NCBI GenBank assembly: GCA_039619475.1
Contig: CM077115.1
Coordinates: 146,572,274-146,636,273, forward strand
From: Icerya purchasi
Lineage: Eukaryota > Arthropoda > Insecta > Hemiptera > Monophlebidae
DNA length: 64,000 bases
Direction of reading: 5' to 3'
Of this stretch, positions 24,528 through 33,747 are shown piece by piece. Under the pieces are notes generated by a model that saw nothing but the letters and a program-made list of their open reading frames with translations, ran no database searches and was not told where the DNA came from. Each line of letters begins with the position of its first letter. Position 1 is the first letter of the stretch. Made by a program: the position numbers and the translations under genes.

Positions 24528-25334
24528 TATAGAGCTAAAGAGGAATTAGGAAAAAAAGAGGTAAGAGAATGGAGTAGGAAGCAATAGGAGAGCACAGAGG
24601 AGGGTATAAATGCAAAGCATTTATACTAAAATAGCAAGGATAGCTGGATAGGGAAGAAAGGAACAATCGACTATAATAATTAGAATACAGGAGGAAGTGA
24701 GTCAGGGCAGCTAGATTATAGAGGGAAACGGAGCGTAGTAGAAAGGGAGATGATAAAACACAATTGGGAGCAGAAATGAAGGAGATATATGAAGATTTTA
24801 GAGAAACAGGAAATAGGTATGAAAACATCCAAATAAATAAAGTAAAGTCAGTTGTAGTTAGACCATTGCACTTAAAACTGGAGCTGGGTGTTACGAAGCC
24901 ATAGCTATACACGCCAGCTAGTCTCACAACTGTATAAATGTAACAGCAAAAGTGAGAAAAAAAGCAACTTCGAATGGAACTCATCCCAAAGATTGAGTAC
25001 GTCAACTCGACATGAGCCCATTCGAGAAAATAGTAAGAAGATAAAAGGTACCAGTGCTCAATAGTGGGTATGGCCACTACAGCAACGGCCCTTTTAATAA
25101 TAAAAGGAAATGTAAAACGGGAGAAAGCCGTGCTTAAACCTGAGTCAATGGCCAACTGACTTGGATGAATCATACTGCGCAATTGGAAAAAGATTAAGCA
25201 AGAGGATATGGGAAAGGAGAGGGGGAAGGGGGAAGGACAAAAGAAGAAAATAGAGAAAATTCTGCCCTGAATCTTATCACTTCTACTCCTTTTTAGTCCT
25301 ATTTGATTTTTCCTTGTTATTAGGAGAATAATTA
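24528..25334 (-). other. E1 inter-ORF region, partly conserved in E3
   Basis: The 807 bp between the gag stop and the ORF2 start is long for a LINE. A 215-codon hydrophobic frame (25182-24535) lies in it. Part of it (about 24960-25110) aligns with the corresponding spacer of E3, including AHVELTYSI versus THVELAYTI in translation. It could be an RNA element (for example for ORF2 initiation) or an extra small reading frame; the evidence does not decide. Confidence 0.5.
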
Positions 25335-26125
25335 TTAAGAACGTATATTATTAGAGAGGAAACGAGAAAGAGAATCAGCAGAGGATGAGGAGAAAGCAAT
25401 GTTGTTTAAAGAAAGAAGCTCTAGAACCGCTGTTGAAATATTATTAATTAAGGGAGAAAGATCCGAAGAGGAAGAGTTTAGAGGGGCTGAGGATACAGGA
25501 TTGATATTAGTAAGATTTGCGGGAAGACAACTTTCTGAAGTAGAGTTAGGAAAAGAAGGAACAGATTTATTGAGAGCCCATCCATTGGAGGGAGAAGGAA
25601 TACGATTAGATGGAAGAGGGGGGAATTGGGGAGAGGAATCGTAGATAGGTTTAGAGAACCGTTTTTTGTGGAATGTAGGTGATTTGGGACGAGGAATAGA
25701 GTTAGAAAGAAGAGAGGGGAGTGATGGTGGAGATTTAGTAATATTATTGTGGGAAGAGGAAGGCAAGGAGGCTCGGTCAGCAAACGAAAAGGCATGAGTA
25801 GCTAAGCTGTTCTTTTTGATAAGTGTGGCTTCTTGAAAAGAGATATTCTCGAAAGCCATAATACGTTTTATTTCTTTCTGCCTAATCCACTCAGGGCAAG
25901 ACCGATCATAGGCACGATGAGAGCCTTTGCAATTTCGGCAGGTGGGAGGAACTTGTAGGCAACTACATTCTGAGGCTGGGTGCTTGGAAGCACAGTGCGA
26001 ACAGATATACGAAGAACTACGGCAGTGTTTTGAAATGTGACCAAAAAGAAAACATCGACGTTGAGGCACTGCAACTTCTCGACACCGAATATGACGTACG
26101 ACGCCTTAAGCGTTATAAACCACAA
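25335..26125 (-). pseudogene. E1 ORF1: gag-like protein with CCHC knuckles, truncated
   Basis: The retained part has three Cys/His knuckles: RCFLFGHISKHC (first half altered), CSHCASKHPASEC and CRNCKGSHRAYDRSC. EWIRQKEIKRIMAFENISF and a Ser/Pro-rich C-terminus follow. A one-base shift near 26060 separates the knuckle region from the upstream frame (YVIFGVEKLQCLN), so gag sequence continues to about 26120, beyond which similarity to the E3 gag ends. Such proteins bind element RNA and form the ribonucleoprotein. The N-terminal half is missing, consistent with 5' truncation at insertion. Confidence 0.85.
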
Positions 26126-26488
26126 GACTTTAGTTAATGTAAATATTGTAAATAATTTTTGGGGCTTTGATCAATGGATCTAATGTCCCCGCTCAAGTTT
26201 TACTTAGTCTAGAAGATACATTCTGTCTAGTATTAAGTACATTTTAATATACGTAGTATTTATTTAACGTTAGTCGTTAAGATCGTACTAATTAATATTA
26301 ATAGTAAAAAAAAAAAAAAAAATTCGTAATATTGCAACTTTTGTGCGGAAGAAGGCTCAATCAGAATCTTTAGCCCCTTCTTCTCCTCACTATTGCCGAT
26401 CAATACGGATAAGATTTGTAAAAAAATCTGCTAATATAACGAAGGAGGAAATTCAGTATGTAACAAGGCAAAAAGATACCCCTTAGTT

Positions 26489-27005
26489 ATGAGCAAATTC
26501 CGTTTGGCAGAAAAAGCCTGCTGGGTAAAGCATTTCTTAATTATGACAATGGTGGATGTTAAAGTTTGCAATGCCGCAACAAATACGCTACTTCATCGAT
26601 ATTTCTATGGAGTCACCTCGAAGCAATTTAACAACCTGAATATTAAGATGAATGTTAATACGAAAACTCCAGAAGTCGGGCTTTCAATTCTGCGTGCTAG
26701 AATTCGTTTTTTGAAAAGAATTCTTCACTTAGCTTACAAGCTTGACGTCAAAAAGTGGAGGCTATCTTCTGGAAAAAAGCATGTTGTAAATTTGAGAAAA
26801 GTGGAAACACAAGGCATGCTGAAAGAAAATATGGGTCTTCTGGTAGATTTACCGAAAGTTGGATTTGGCAATACCAACGATGGAAATACGAGCCGTAAAT
26901 TCTTCTCAAATCCTCAATTGGTCTCGCACAAATTACCGGTGTAAACTACGACCTCATATATCGAATCAAGGTTATCTTCGAAGTTATATCCACTAGGCGT
27001 GCGTG
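26489..27005 (+). pseudogene. DNA-transposon protein remnant, RAG1/Transib-like group (tentative)
   Basis: The open piece 26489-26944 encodes VKVCNAATNT, LSILRARIRFLKRILHLAYK and GFGNTNDGNTSRKFF; a further piece in another frame (YDLIYRIKVIFEVIS) continues to about 27005. I know this pattern from a widespread family of TE-encoded proteins in insects and Hydra. There a CYICG zinc motif follows the CNA block, which here reads HRYFYG, so the cysteines are lost. The order zinc pair, helix, basic linker, NDGNTARRFF resembles the RAG1/Transib core between catalytic residues, but that assignment is from memory. The remnant is cut off at the 3' end of E2. Confidence 0.55.
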
Positions 27006-27089
27006 TTTTTCCTTCCCCTTGGGCTCGTCAACCAGGGACCTTAACCCAGAAACAAATAGAAAGGAACGAAGCAAGAACTACCTAAAAGT

Positions 27090-29356
27090 TTAAGGTGCTG
27101 CGCGATCAGAAAGCGCAAAGGAAAGTAACAGGGGAATAACAGCGGGAGTTGGGAAGGAAAGACCTAGGTAAAATATGGAATTAACAGTGGAAATAGGTGT
27201 ATCAGATACGCTGATGTTTATAAAAGCACGATTAAAGGGGCGGAGAGCAAAAATTATACAGGAAGACTTGGAAGGGGATACAGAGAGGTGGAGAGTAAAT
27301 AGATCATTGCTAAGATGGGACAATGAATGATTTAACTCGTTGGTGGCGGAGGACAGATCATCTGAGGTGAAATAAACTAATATGTCATCAGCAAAAAGGA
27401 GAGAGAAAGAGGGAATAGGAAGCGAAGCAATATCGAAAGAGTAAATATTAAAAAGAGTGGGGCTAAAGCAGGAACCCTGGGAAAGCCCACGATAGACGCA
27501 TCTGAAGGTGGAAAGAAAAGGAGAAGATAAATAAAGAGTTCTATGTTGAAAGAGGTTGAGTATAAGAGTGATAAAAACCGGTGGGAGGATAGAAGAGAGG
27601 AGTTTGGAGCCCAGAGAAGGAAGGTGCACGTTATCGAATGCAGAGCAGACATCGACAAAAGAAGCGACAGTAAATTTCTTTGATAGGAATGATTTATAGA
27701 TATCTACAAGGAAGGTACTGATGCCATCTACCGGTCCAAGCCCGGGGCGAAAACCGAACGTATTAGAAGGAACTAGATTATTATGCTCAAGCCACCAGAC
27801 GAGACGGTTGTTTATTAAACCTTCAAAGAGTTTGCGTAGACATGAGGCTAGGGAGATAGGACGGAAGGAACACTGATTTTTTTTAGGAATTGGAATGACG
27901 ATGAAGTCGTTTCAAGACTCAGGAGTAAAACTAGAGAGTAGGAAATAGTTGAAAATATTCAGAAGGGAGAGCAGCGAGGAAGAAGAGAGTTGTTTAAGAA
28001 TAGGGAAAGAAAGACCGTCCAAGCCAGAAGCAGAAGGGGAGGTTTTGTTAAGGACGGACAAGAATTCCTCATAGCGGAAAGGAGACGATAGGAAATGAGG
28101 TTCTGAGGAATTTGGGAGTGAAGGGATGTTCGATTCCTCGAAAGTGGGCCCATACGGAGGAGCAATATGAAGTTTAGGTAAAGAAAGATGGTAGAAATAT
28201 GGACGCTCAGAAAGAGGAGATCTGAACGCCTTGGCAATTTTCCATATCTTAGGGAGAGGCGTATCTCTAGAGAAAGAGGAACAAAATGATTTCCAAGAGT
28301 TCTTCTTGGCAGATTTTAAAATGTACCGAGCTTTTACGTTGGCTTCTTTGTGAGCTAAAAAGTTGGATATTGAGGAACAAGAGCGAAAGGCTTTAAAGGT
28401 AGCGGTGCTTCTTCAGAAGGCATCTTTACACTCCTCATTCCACCAAAGAGAGGAGGCGTAAGAAGAAGAACGACCGCGCGAAAAGGAAGAAGGAGGGGAG
28501 GAAGCGGAAAGAGCAGAATATAGAGATTGAATGAGGAAGTCGTACCGGGGATGACGGATCGGGAAACCCCAGAATAAGGGGGAGTGAGGAATCCACCAAA
28601 GATCGGAATTTAGTCCAATCTGTTTTGGAGAGAAGTCAGTGAGGGGCGCGCAAGGGCCTGAAAGGTTTAGAAGTAAGAGCTTTGTTGAGAGTTAGGAGAA
28701 TGGGGACATGATCACTGCCAAAAGTGCCGTTGAGAGTTCTCCAGGAGCTTACAAGACCAAGATTCGGAGATGAAAACGAGAGGTCGATTGCACTAGAAGA
28801 AGATGGATGTTTGAAAATAGTAGGAGAACGCTCGTTGTGGAGAAAAAGATTATGGTTTAGAATGAGATTTTCCAGAGTCATACCGTTACGATTGGGCCCT
28901 GCGCAGCCCCACATAGAGGAGTGCGCATTCCAGTCTCCACCAATAATAAATGGATCAGATAGGGATGAAAGGAATGAAGGCAAAGGAAGACTGGAGATGC
29001 TGGAGTTGGGAGGAATGTACACCCAAGCAATATGTATAGGATTCGGGAGAAGATTTTCAAATATGAATCATGTTAGGGAGGTTAGGAAGGGGCGGAGGAA
29101 GAAATGGGATATTGTGGATGAGATAGGATAGATCGTGTCTAATTAAAATCGCAACACCACCATACCCATCCATATGATCAGATCGAACTAGAGAATAACC
29201 TTTGAAATCAAGAGACGAGGAAGATTTAAGCCAAGTTTCAGATAACAGCGCTACATGGATATTGTAGAAGTCTAATAGACATTCTACGCTTAGTTTATTA
29301 GCTCGTAAGCTACGGAAATTCCATTGAAAGATGTTTAAGGCGCAAGACCGCGACAT
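27090..29356 (-). pseudogene. E2 ORF2: APE-RT with thumb and RNase H deleted
   Basis: ORF2 starts at the ATG at 29356 (FQWNFRSLRANK, LLSETWL). A frameshift near 29055 precedes the MYIPPNSSISS, GGDWNAHSSMWG and GSDHVPILL blocks (29022-28636). The linker and RT follow, with TFGFRPGLGP, FVDVCSAFDNVH, GLSQGSCFSPTLFN and LLFADDI. A TGA at about 27918 replaces the tryptophan of a conserved ESWN block (here ES*ND). At about 27172 the YLG motif is joined directly to LSFPTPAVIP, the equivalent of E1 residues 816 onward. Relative to E1 some 485 residues, covering thumb and RNase H, are missing. It cannot be active. Confidence 0.9.
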
Positions 29357-29885
29357 TCTAGTTAAAGGGAGAAGAAGATAAGTTAAAATAATGAGAAAAA
29401 GCAGCGGGAGAAGACAGAGCTGAAATTGAAGTAAAAGAAAGGAGAGCAAGGGTAATAGTAAGGGTATAATAAATAAGAGGAAATCGCTTGTAGACGATCT
29501 TCCAACTTAAAGGAGAAGTTGATAAAGGAAAAATGAGTAGAAGAGAGAAGACGTGTCCGAAGTTGAATACAGGCAAAATTGAAGGTACCTCACCATTAGC
29601 GGTACCGTCTGTAATAATAAAGAAACGGGGGAAATACCTGCACGAACTGGGTTGACGACCAGTTTGTAGGCTTCCTTCCATAATGAGATAACTATGTAGC
29701 ATAAAGGAAAAATGGAATAAAATTCGAACTGAGGTAAGTTTTGAGTTAATGATTCCTGAGCAAACAGTTATCCTTGGCGAAACGGAGGCAAAAGAAAAAA
29801 AGAGAAATAAGGACAACAAATATAGAATGGGATGCAGGAAGATGGTCAAAAGGGAGAAAAAATAAAAAAGGATGAAAGAGATGGT
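29357..29885 (-). other. E2 inter-ORF region
   Basis: A 529-bp spacer between the gag stop and the ORF2 ATG. No clear similarity to the E1 and E3 spacers was found by eye, and no coding sequence is supported. Confidence 0.4.
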
Positions 29886-30573
29886 CTAATTGAAATGAAC
29901 GTGATTGGATAGGAAGGCTGAAAGATTATCAAGGAATGAGGAGGATGAGGATATGTTAAAAAAGGCAATGAGTTCCATGATAGCTGCGGAGATATGGGAG
30001 ACAACAAAAGAAGAATCGTTTAGAGAGGAATTAGGAGAAAGACTAGGAGGAACTGGTAAGGGGCTGGAAGATATGGAGGGATTGGATTGGAGAGAGTCGT
30101 CATGATTCAGAGCGCAACCATTTGATGGTAAACTAGAGTAAAGGGATGGAACGAAAGGAAATTGAAGAGAAGGCTTTGAGTAGGATTTGGGTTTGGAAGT
30201 TTTGTGGAAAGTGGAGGATTTAGGACGTGGAAGAGAGGGGAATTTAGAAGTTTTTGAGGAGACGTTTGAAGAGGAAATAGGGGCTGCGGCGCGACTAGCA
30301 TAAGAGAAGGCTGGAGAGGCGGAACTGGAGGATTTAACTTTAACGGTTTCGTGAAAAGAGATGTTCTCGTAAGCCATGATTTTTTTTATGTCCTTCTGCC
30401 GCTCCCATTTGGGACAGGCTCGATCGGAAGCGCTGTGACTACCTTTGCAGTTGCAACAAAAAGGAGGCTCCTGGAGATTCGTACAATCGGAGGAAGAATG
30501 TTTAGAGGAACAATGGGAACATGAAGGAAGAGAGCTACGACAATGGCGTGCAATATGCCCGAAAAGGAAAATT
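29886..30573 (-). pseudogene. E2 ORF1: gag-like C-terminal part with CCHC knuckles
   Basis: It starts in FLFGHIARHCRS. Second and third knuckles (CSHCSSKHSSSDC and CCNCKGSHSASDRAC), EWRRQKD-like basic residues and MAYENISFHE follow, then a Ser/Pro-rich tail ending at 29886. The order and spacing match E1 and E3. The N-terminal half is absent because the element is 5'-truncated at about 30573. What remains is open, so the copy was probably truncated on arrival rather than eroded. Confidence 0.82.
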
Positions 30574-30575
30574 AA

Positions 30576-31399
30576 GTATATATTTTTAACTAATTTTTGC
30601 GTTTTTTCCCGTTATCTTAAATTTAGAGATTGTCTCGAAAAAAGGATAATTTTAATTGCGATTTATGTTCCGATTTCGAAATTTATAAGTTAAAAAGCCG
30701 TTCCTGAACTATTGTATATTTCGATAATTTTTTTGTCGCTTCTAAACCATTTTATTAGGATTTCATATATTATATACGTACGAAAGACTATTGATATCAC
30801 TCATTTCCGTACTTTTTAGATATTTGATAATATTTCATTTTACCGGAATTTTTTTATATTTTATAAAATAAGAATCCCCGAACATTTTTTCGACAAGCAA
30901 CTGTTGTGCCGCTATTCAAGATGACGCAATTTAGTGGTAAATATATTGAAGACTGGTAAAATATAAAACTGATATTTGGTAATGATCATGAAGTCGACAC
31001 TTATAAGGGGACATTCATAATGTAAGCAGTCTTAGCGGGCGGGGGTTAAATTTTTTTCTTACTTTAGGCATATTATAAATCTTACGTAAAATTTAAAAAA
31101 TTATAAAATAATACAAATGTTCCCAAAACAATATTTATAATTTAAATTAATAATTCTATTTTTATTATTTCATTATGGTGATATACCGAAGTTCTTTTCA
31201 TATTTCTTACCAAAAATAAATCAATCAATTTTCCGATAAATTACTTAATTCTACACTACAATGTATAGAGTTTTTTGTTAAATGTACCGATGTTCAATTC
31301 AGGGAATTCCCGATGGTGTACCAGGTCGACTTAAAACAAATACGGTCGAGTCGCGTTAGGCCAAGCACATAGTGGCGCGTCGAAGAGAGCCGCAATAAG
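30576..31399. other. unassigned AT-rich sequence
   Basis: No gene is recognised. A G-rich patch (about 31036-31047, GCGGGCGGGGG) lies upstream of the following pseudogene and could belong to the end of that element; no matching inverted partner was found. Confidence 0.4.
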
Positions 31400-32330
31400 A
31401 CGGAGGAAGGCTTCTTGGTGAAACATGTCGTCATTGTCACTTTAGATGGAGGTCCAAACGAGAATCCAAGATATGAAAAAGTAATATCTTTTACTATTGA
31501 ACATTTAAAGGAATATATAATTTAGATGCGTTTTTCCTTGCCACGAATGCTCCAGGTCGTAATGACCTTTAACTGGGTAGAGCGAAGAATGGGCACGTTT
31601 GAGTCACGAGCTAGCTGGTCTTGTATTACGCCGTATGATCATTTTGGTTCCCACCTTGATGAACATGTGGCCGTACTACTAATGACGAATTAGCAAAGAG
31701 AAAAATGTTGAACATGCTGGAAAAACACTTGCAGAAGTTTGGAATCCTATGGTGATTGACGGTTATCCTGTAATGTTGCTCGTTATGTTTCACCGGATGA
31801 AAGTATTAAACTTCCTGTTAATATTGAAGCCGATTGGTCATGTTCGTGAGAGCCAATATTTGTTACAGATTATCAAATGTCGTAACACAATCTGCACCGC
31901 GAAGTGATCCTTGTTTAAAGTGCTTCCGGATCGTTTTCTCCCGCTGCCAATAAAAATGAAACAAACATCTGATACATCTGATGATCTTTTATAATGAGTG
32001 AAAACGGAGATTATTTAAATTTACGTCTACGTCTGGCACTTAAAATAGATTTAGAATGTAGAGAATTTTCTCAGTTTCCATATGATTACATATTTTGTCC
32101 CTCTATCAAGTGACCACTCAAAAGTAGAATTTGCAATCAATTTGGTCATTATCTCGCCTCACAAAAATCTGCAAACTATCATTTTAAAAATGTACATCAA
32201 AAGCAGGAATGTAAGGGGTCAAAGAAATTCGTCCAATAGCCCCACTCGACGTGCACGAGAATTAATGTGCATAATAAAAGATGCAGATGGAAATGAAGAC
32301 GCCGAATGGGGTTGAACGAAGATGACGTTA
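31400..32330 (+). pseudogene. TE-encoded protein remnant of the DGGPDENPRY-type family
   Basis: Reading across several frames the plus strand encodes VTLDGGPNENPRYEKVISF, ATNAPGRN, WVERRMGTL and HFGSHLDEHG. Later come SQYLLQIIKCRNT and DRFLPLPI, then MITYFVPLSS and a tail ending at 32315. I recall this block order from unclassified transposon proteins of insects and cnidarians, in which the ...DGGPDENPR..K...ATNAPGRSAFN.VERRMAPLS... blocks are highly conserved. Here frameshifts and stops break it about every 100 codons. No terminal repeats were identified, so the element type is not settled. It is not expressed as one protein. Confidence 0.6.
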
Positions 32331-32817
32331 ATAATAATACAACCGATTTATTTAAATCTAAATTGTGAAAATGAGCTACCAATTATTAGTGACGTAGAAA
32401 CCTGGATACGGAGTCCTTGGACAATAAATAATTCTTCAATTTTTTGCTTTTCTTCAAATACTAATACTTGAAATTTAAAAATAATTTAGTCTTTTAAATT
32501 TAAATTTTGGTATTTATTAGAAGTTTTGAAAAAATTCTTACGTCTTATCATTTGGGGGGGGGAGTTCATAATTTTCTTATTTTTGCTTAAAGGGGTGGGA
32601 GTTCTAAAATCATTGAAAGTTTTTTTACGTAATACTTGAATAGAAATCAAGATAAATTACAAAAATTATAAAGATATAAAAACGAATAAACAAATAATTA
32701 AATGACATAATATGGAATGTAATAAACGTTATATTATAATTCTAAGTATTAGTTTATTTGTTTGTATATTATCATTAATGATGGAATCTTTACACTTATT
32801 AATATAGAGTAATCACG
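32331..32817. other. unassigned AT-rich sequence
   Basis: A poly(G) patch (about 32552-32561) and AT-rich DNA lie up to the abrupt end of E3. No gene is recognised. Confidence 0.4.
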
Positions 32818-32819
32818 AT

Positions 32820-32995
32820 CGCATCTAACTAACCGTGAAGCCTCTAATGTAGAAGTTTATATCCGACCGAAGCCAAGTTTCTGAGATTAAAGCGATACCG
32901 ATATTATTGTGGAGAAGTAATAAACCCTTTAATGAATTATGATTGGCCCTTAGACTACGGCAGTTCCATTGTAATATATTGAACACAGACGCCAT
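32820..32995 (-). pseudogene. E3 ORF2: endonuclease N-terminus only
   Basis: It reads MASVFNILQWNCRSLRANH, ALISETWLRSD and FYIRGFTVS, then a stop. These are the first endonuclease blocks (the Asn of QWN, the Glu of SETW). Similarity to E1 ends after RGF, which marks the break. Confidence 0.88.
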
Positions 32996-33747
32996 AGGGA
33001 ACGCTAAGAGATTAGAGTGAGGAAATAAGAAAGTGGTAGAAGAGGAAAGGGAAAGGGAAAGGAAACTTGAGAGGCAATATAACTTTAAGAGAACATGAAG
33101 AAAAAAAGGAGAACAAAAATATTAAAAGGGTGAAATAATTAGGTAAGGTGAACAAGAGAAGAGAGTTGTAATAATTGAAGATTAAAAAAAGGCGAATCGG
33201 GGCTAGTAAGTTAGAAAGGAATTGGGACGATAAAGAGAGGTAAAACAAAGTTGGTTACCGGAATGCATGCTGATAGAGGAAAAATATTTTTAAAACATCT
33301 GTATGGGCAGCACAGTGCCGCTATATGTTAAATTGCAGCTATTAGGCACCAATATATTCGTACTTTATGGTAGTTGCTAGCGTAAAGCAATAAATAATAG
33401 CGCAAATACAGCTCAATTCGGAGATGGTGTAAGCCAACTCAACGTGAGTGCATTTATAGAGAAGTAGAATGTAGCAAATATAACTGTGTCCGAAAGTAGT
33501 TATAGCTACCTCAGCATCGGAATTTTTAATAAATACAAGGAAAATCAAAAAAGGAACATCAAAAGTTAAAATTATACACTCGGATAATTGACTCAGACAT
33601 TTTATAATATATAAAAGAGGAGTAAATAGCCCGATAAGCAGAAGAGAGATTATGAGAAGAAAGAGAGGAGTTAAAAGAAAAGGAAGAGATGATAACTCAG
33701 CCCCGAGCTTTTCCATTTTTTTTTCCTCTCAATGATTTCAAAGGAAA
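32996..33747 (-). other. E3 inter-ORF region
   Basis: A 752-bp spacer. A 124-codon hydrophobic frame (33716-33342) contains a segment (EVAITTFGHSYI, THVELAYTISEL) that aligns with the E1 spacer. See the E1 spacer for the alternatives. Confidence 0.5.

Larger units (their letters stand above)
20730..26140 (-). mobile_element. E1: I-like non-LTR retrotransposon, 5'-truncated
   Basis: In sense (minus-strand) order the element has a gag remnant (26125-25335), an 807-bp inter-ORF region, an AP endonuclease (from 24527), a linker, RT, RNase H and a Cys/His C-terminal motif ending at 20809. A 3'UTR of about 50 bp and a poly(A) follow (plus-strand poly(T) 20730-20752). APE plus RT plus RNase H plus CCHC gag places it in the I group of LINEs; the exact clade is not settled. 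It is truncated in gag near 26120-26140. ORF2 carries at least two single-base frameshifts, so it is inactive, though catalytic residues are still in place. Confidence 0.9.
27019..30575 (-). mobile_element. E2: I-like non-LTR retrotransposon, 5'-truncated and internally deleted
   Basis: It has the same architecture and strand as E1 but diverged sequence: gag C-terminal part (30573-29886), a 529-bp spacer, APE (from 29356), linker, RT up to the YLG motif, then an abrupt join to the last residues of ORF2 and the 3'UTR. Its last 33 bp before the tail (27021-27053) match the E1 3' end at 30 of 33 positions. The sense-strand tail is A/G-rich (AAGGGGAAGGAAAAAC) rather than pure poly(A). The element begins inside the first gag knuckle, close to where E1 is also cut. 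Confidence 0.88.
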
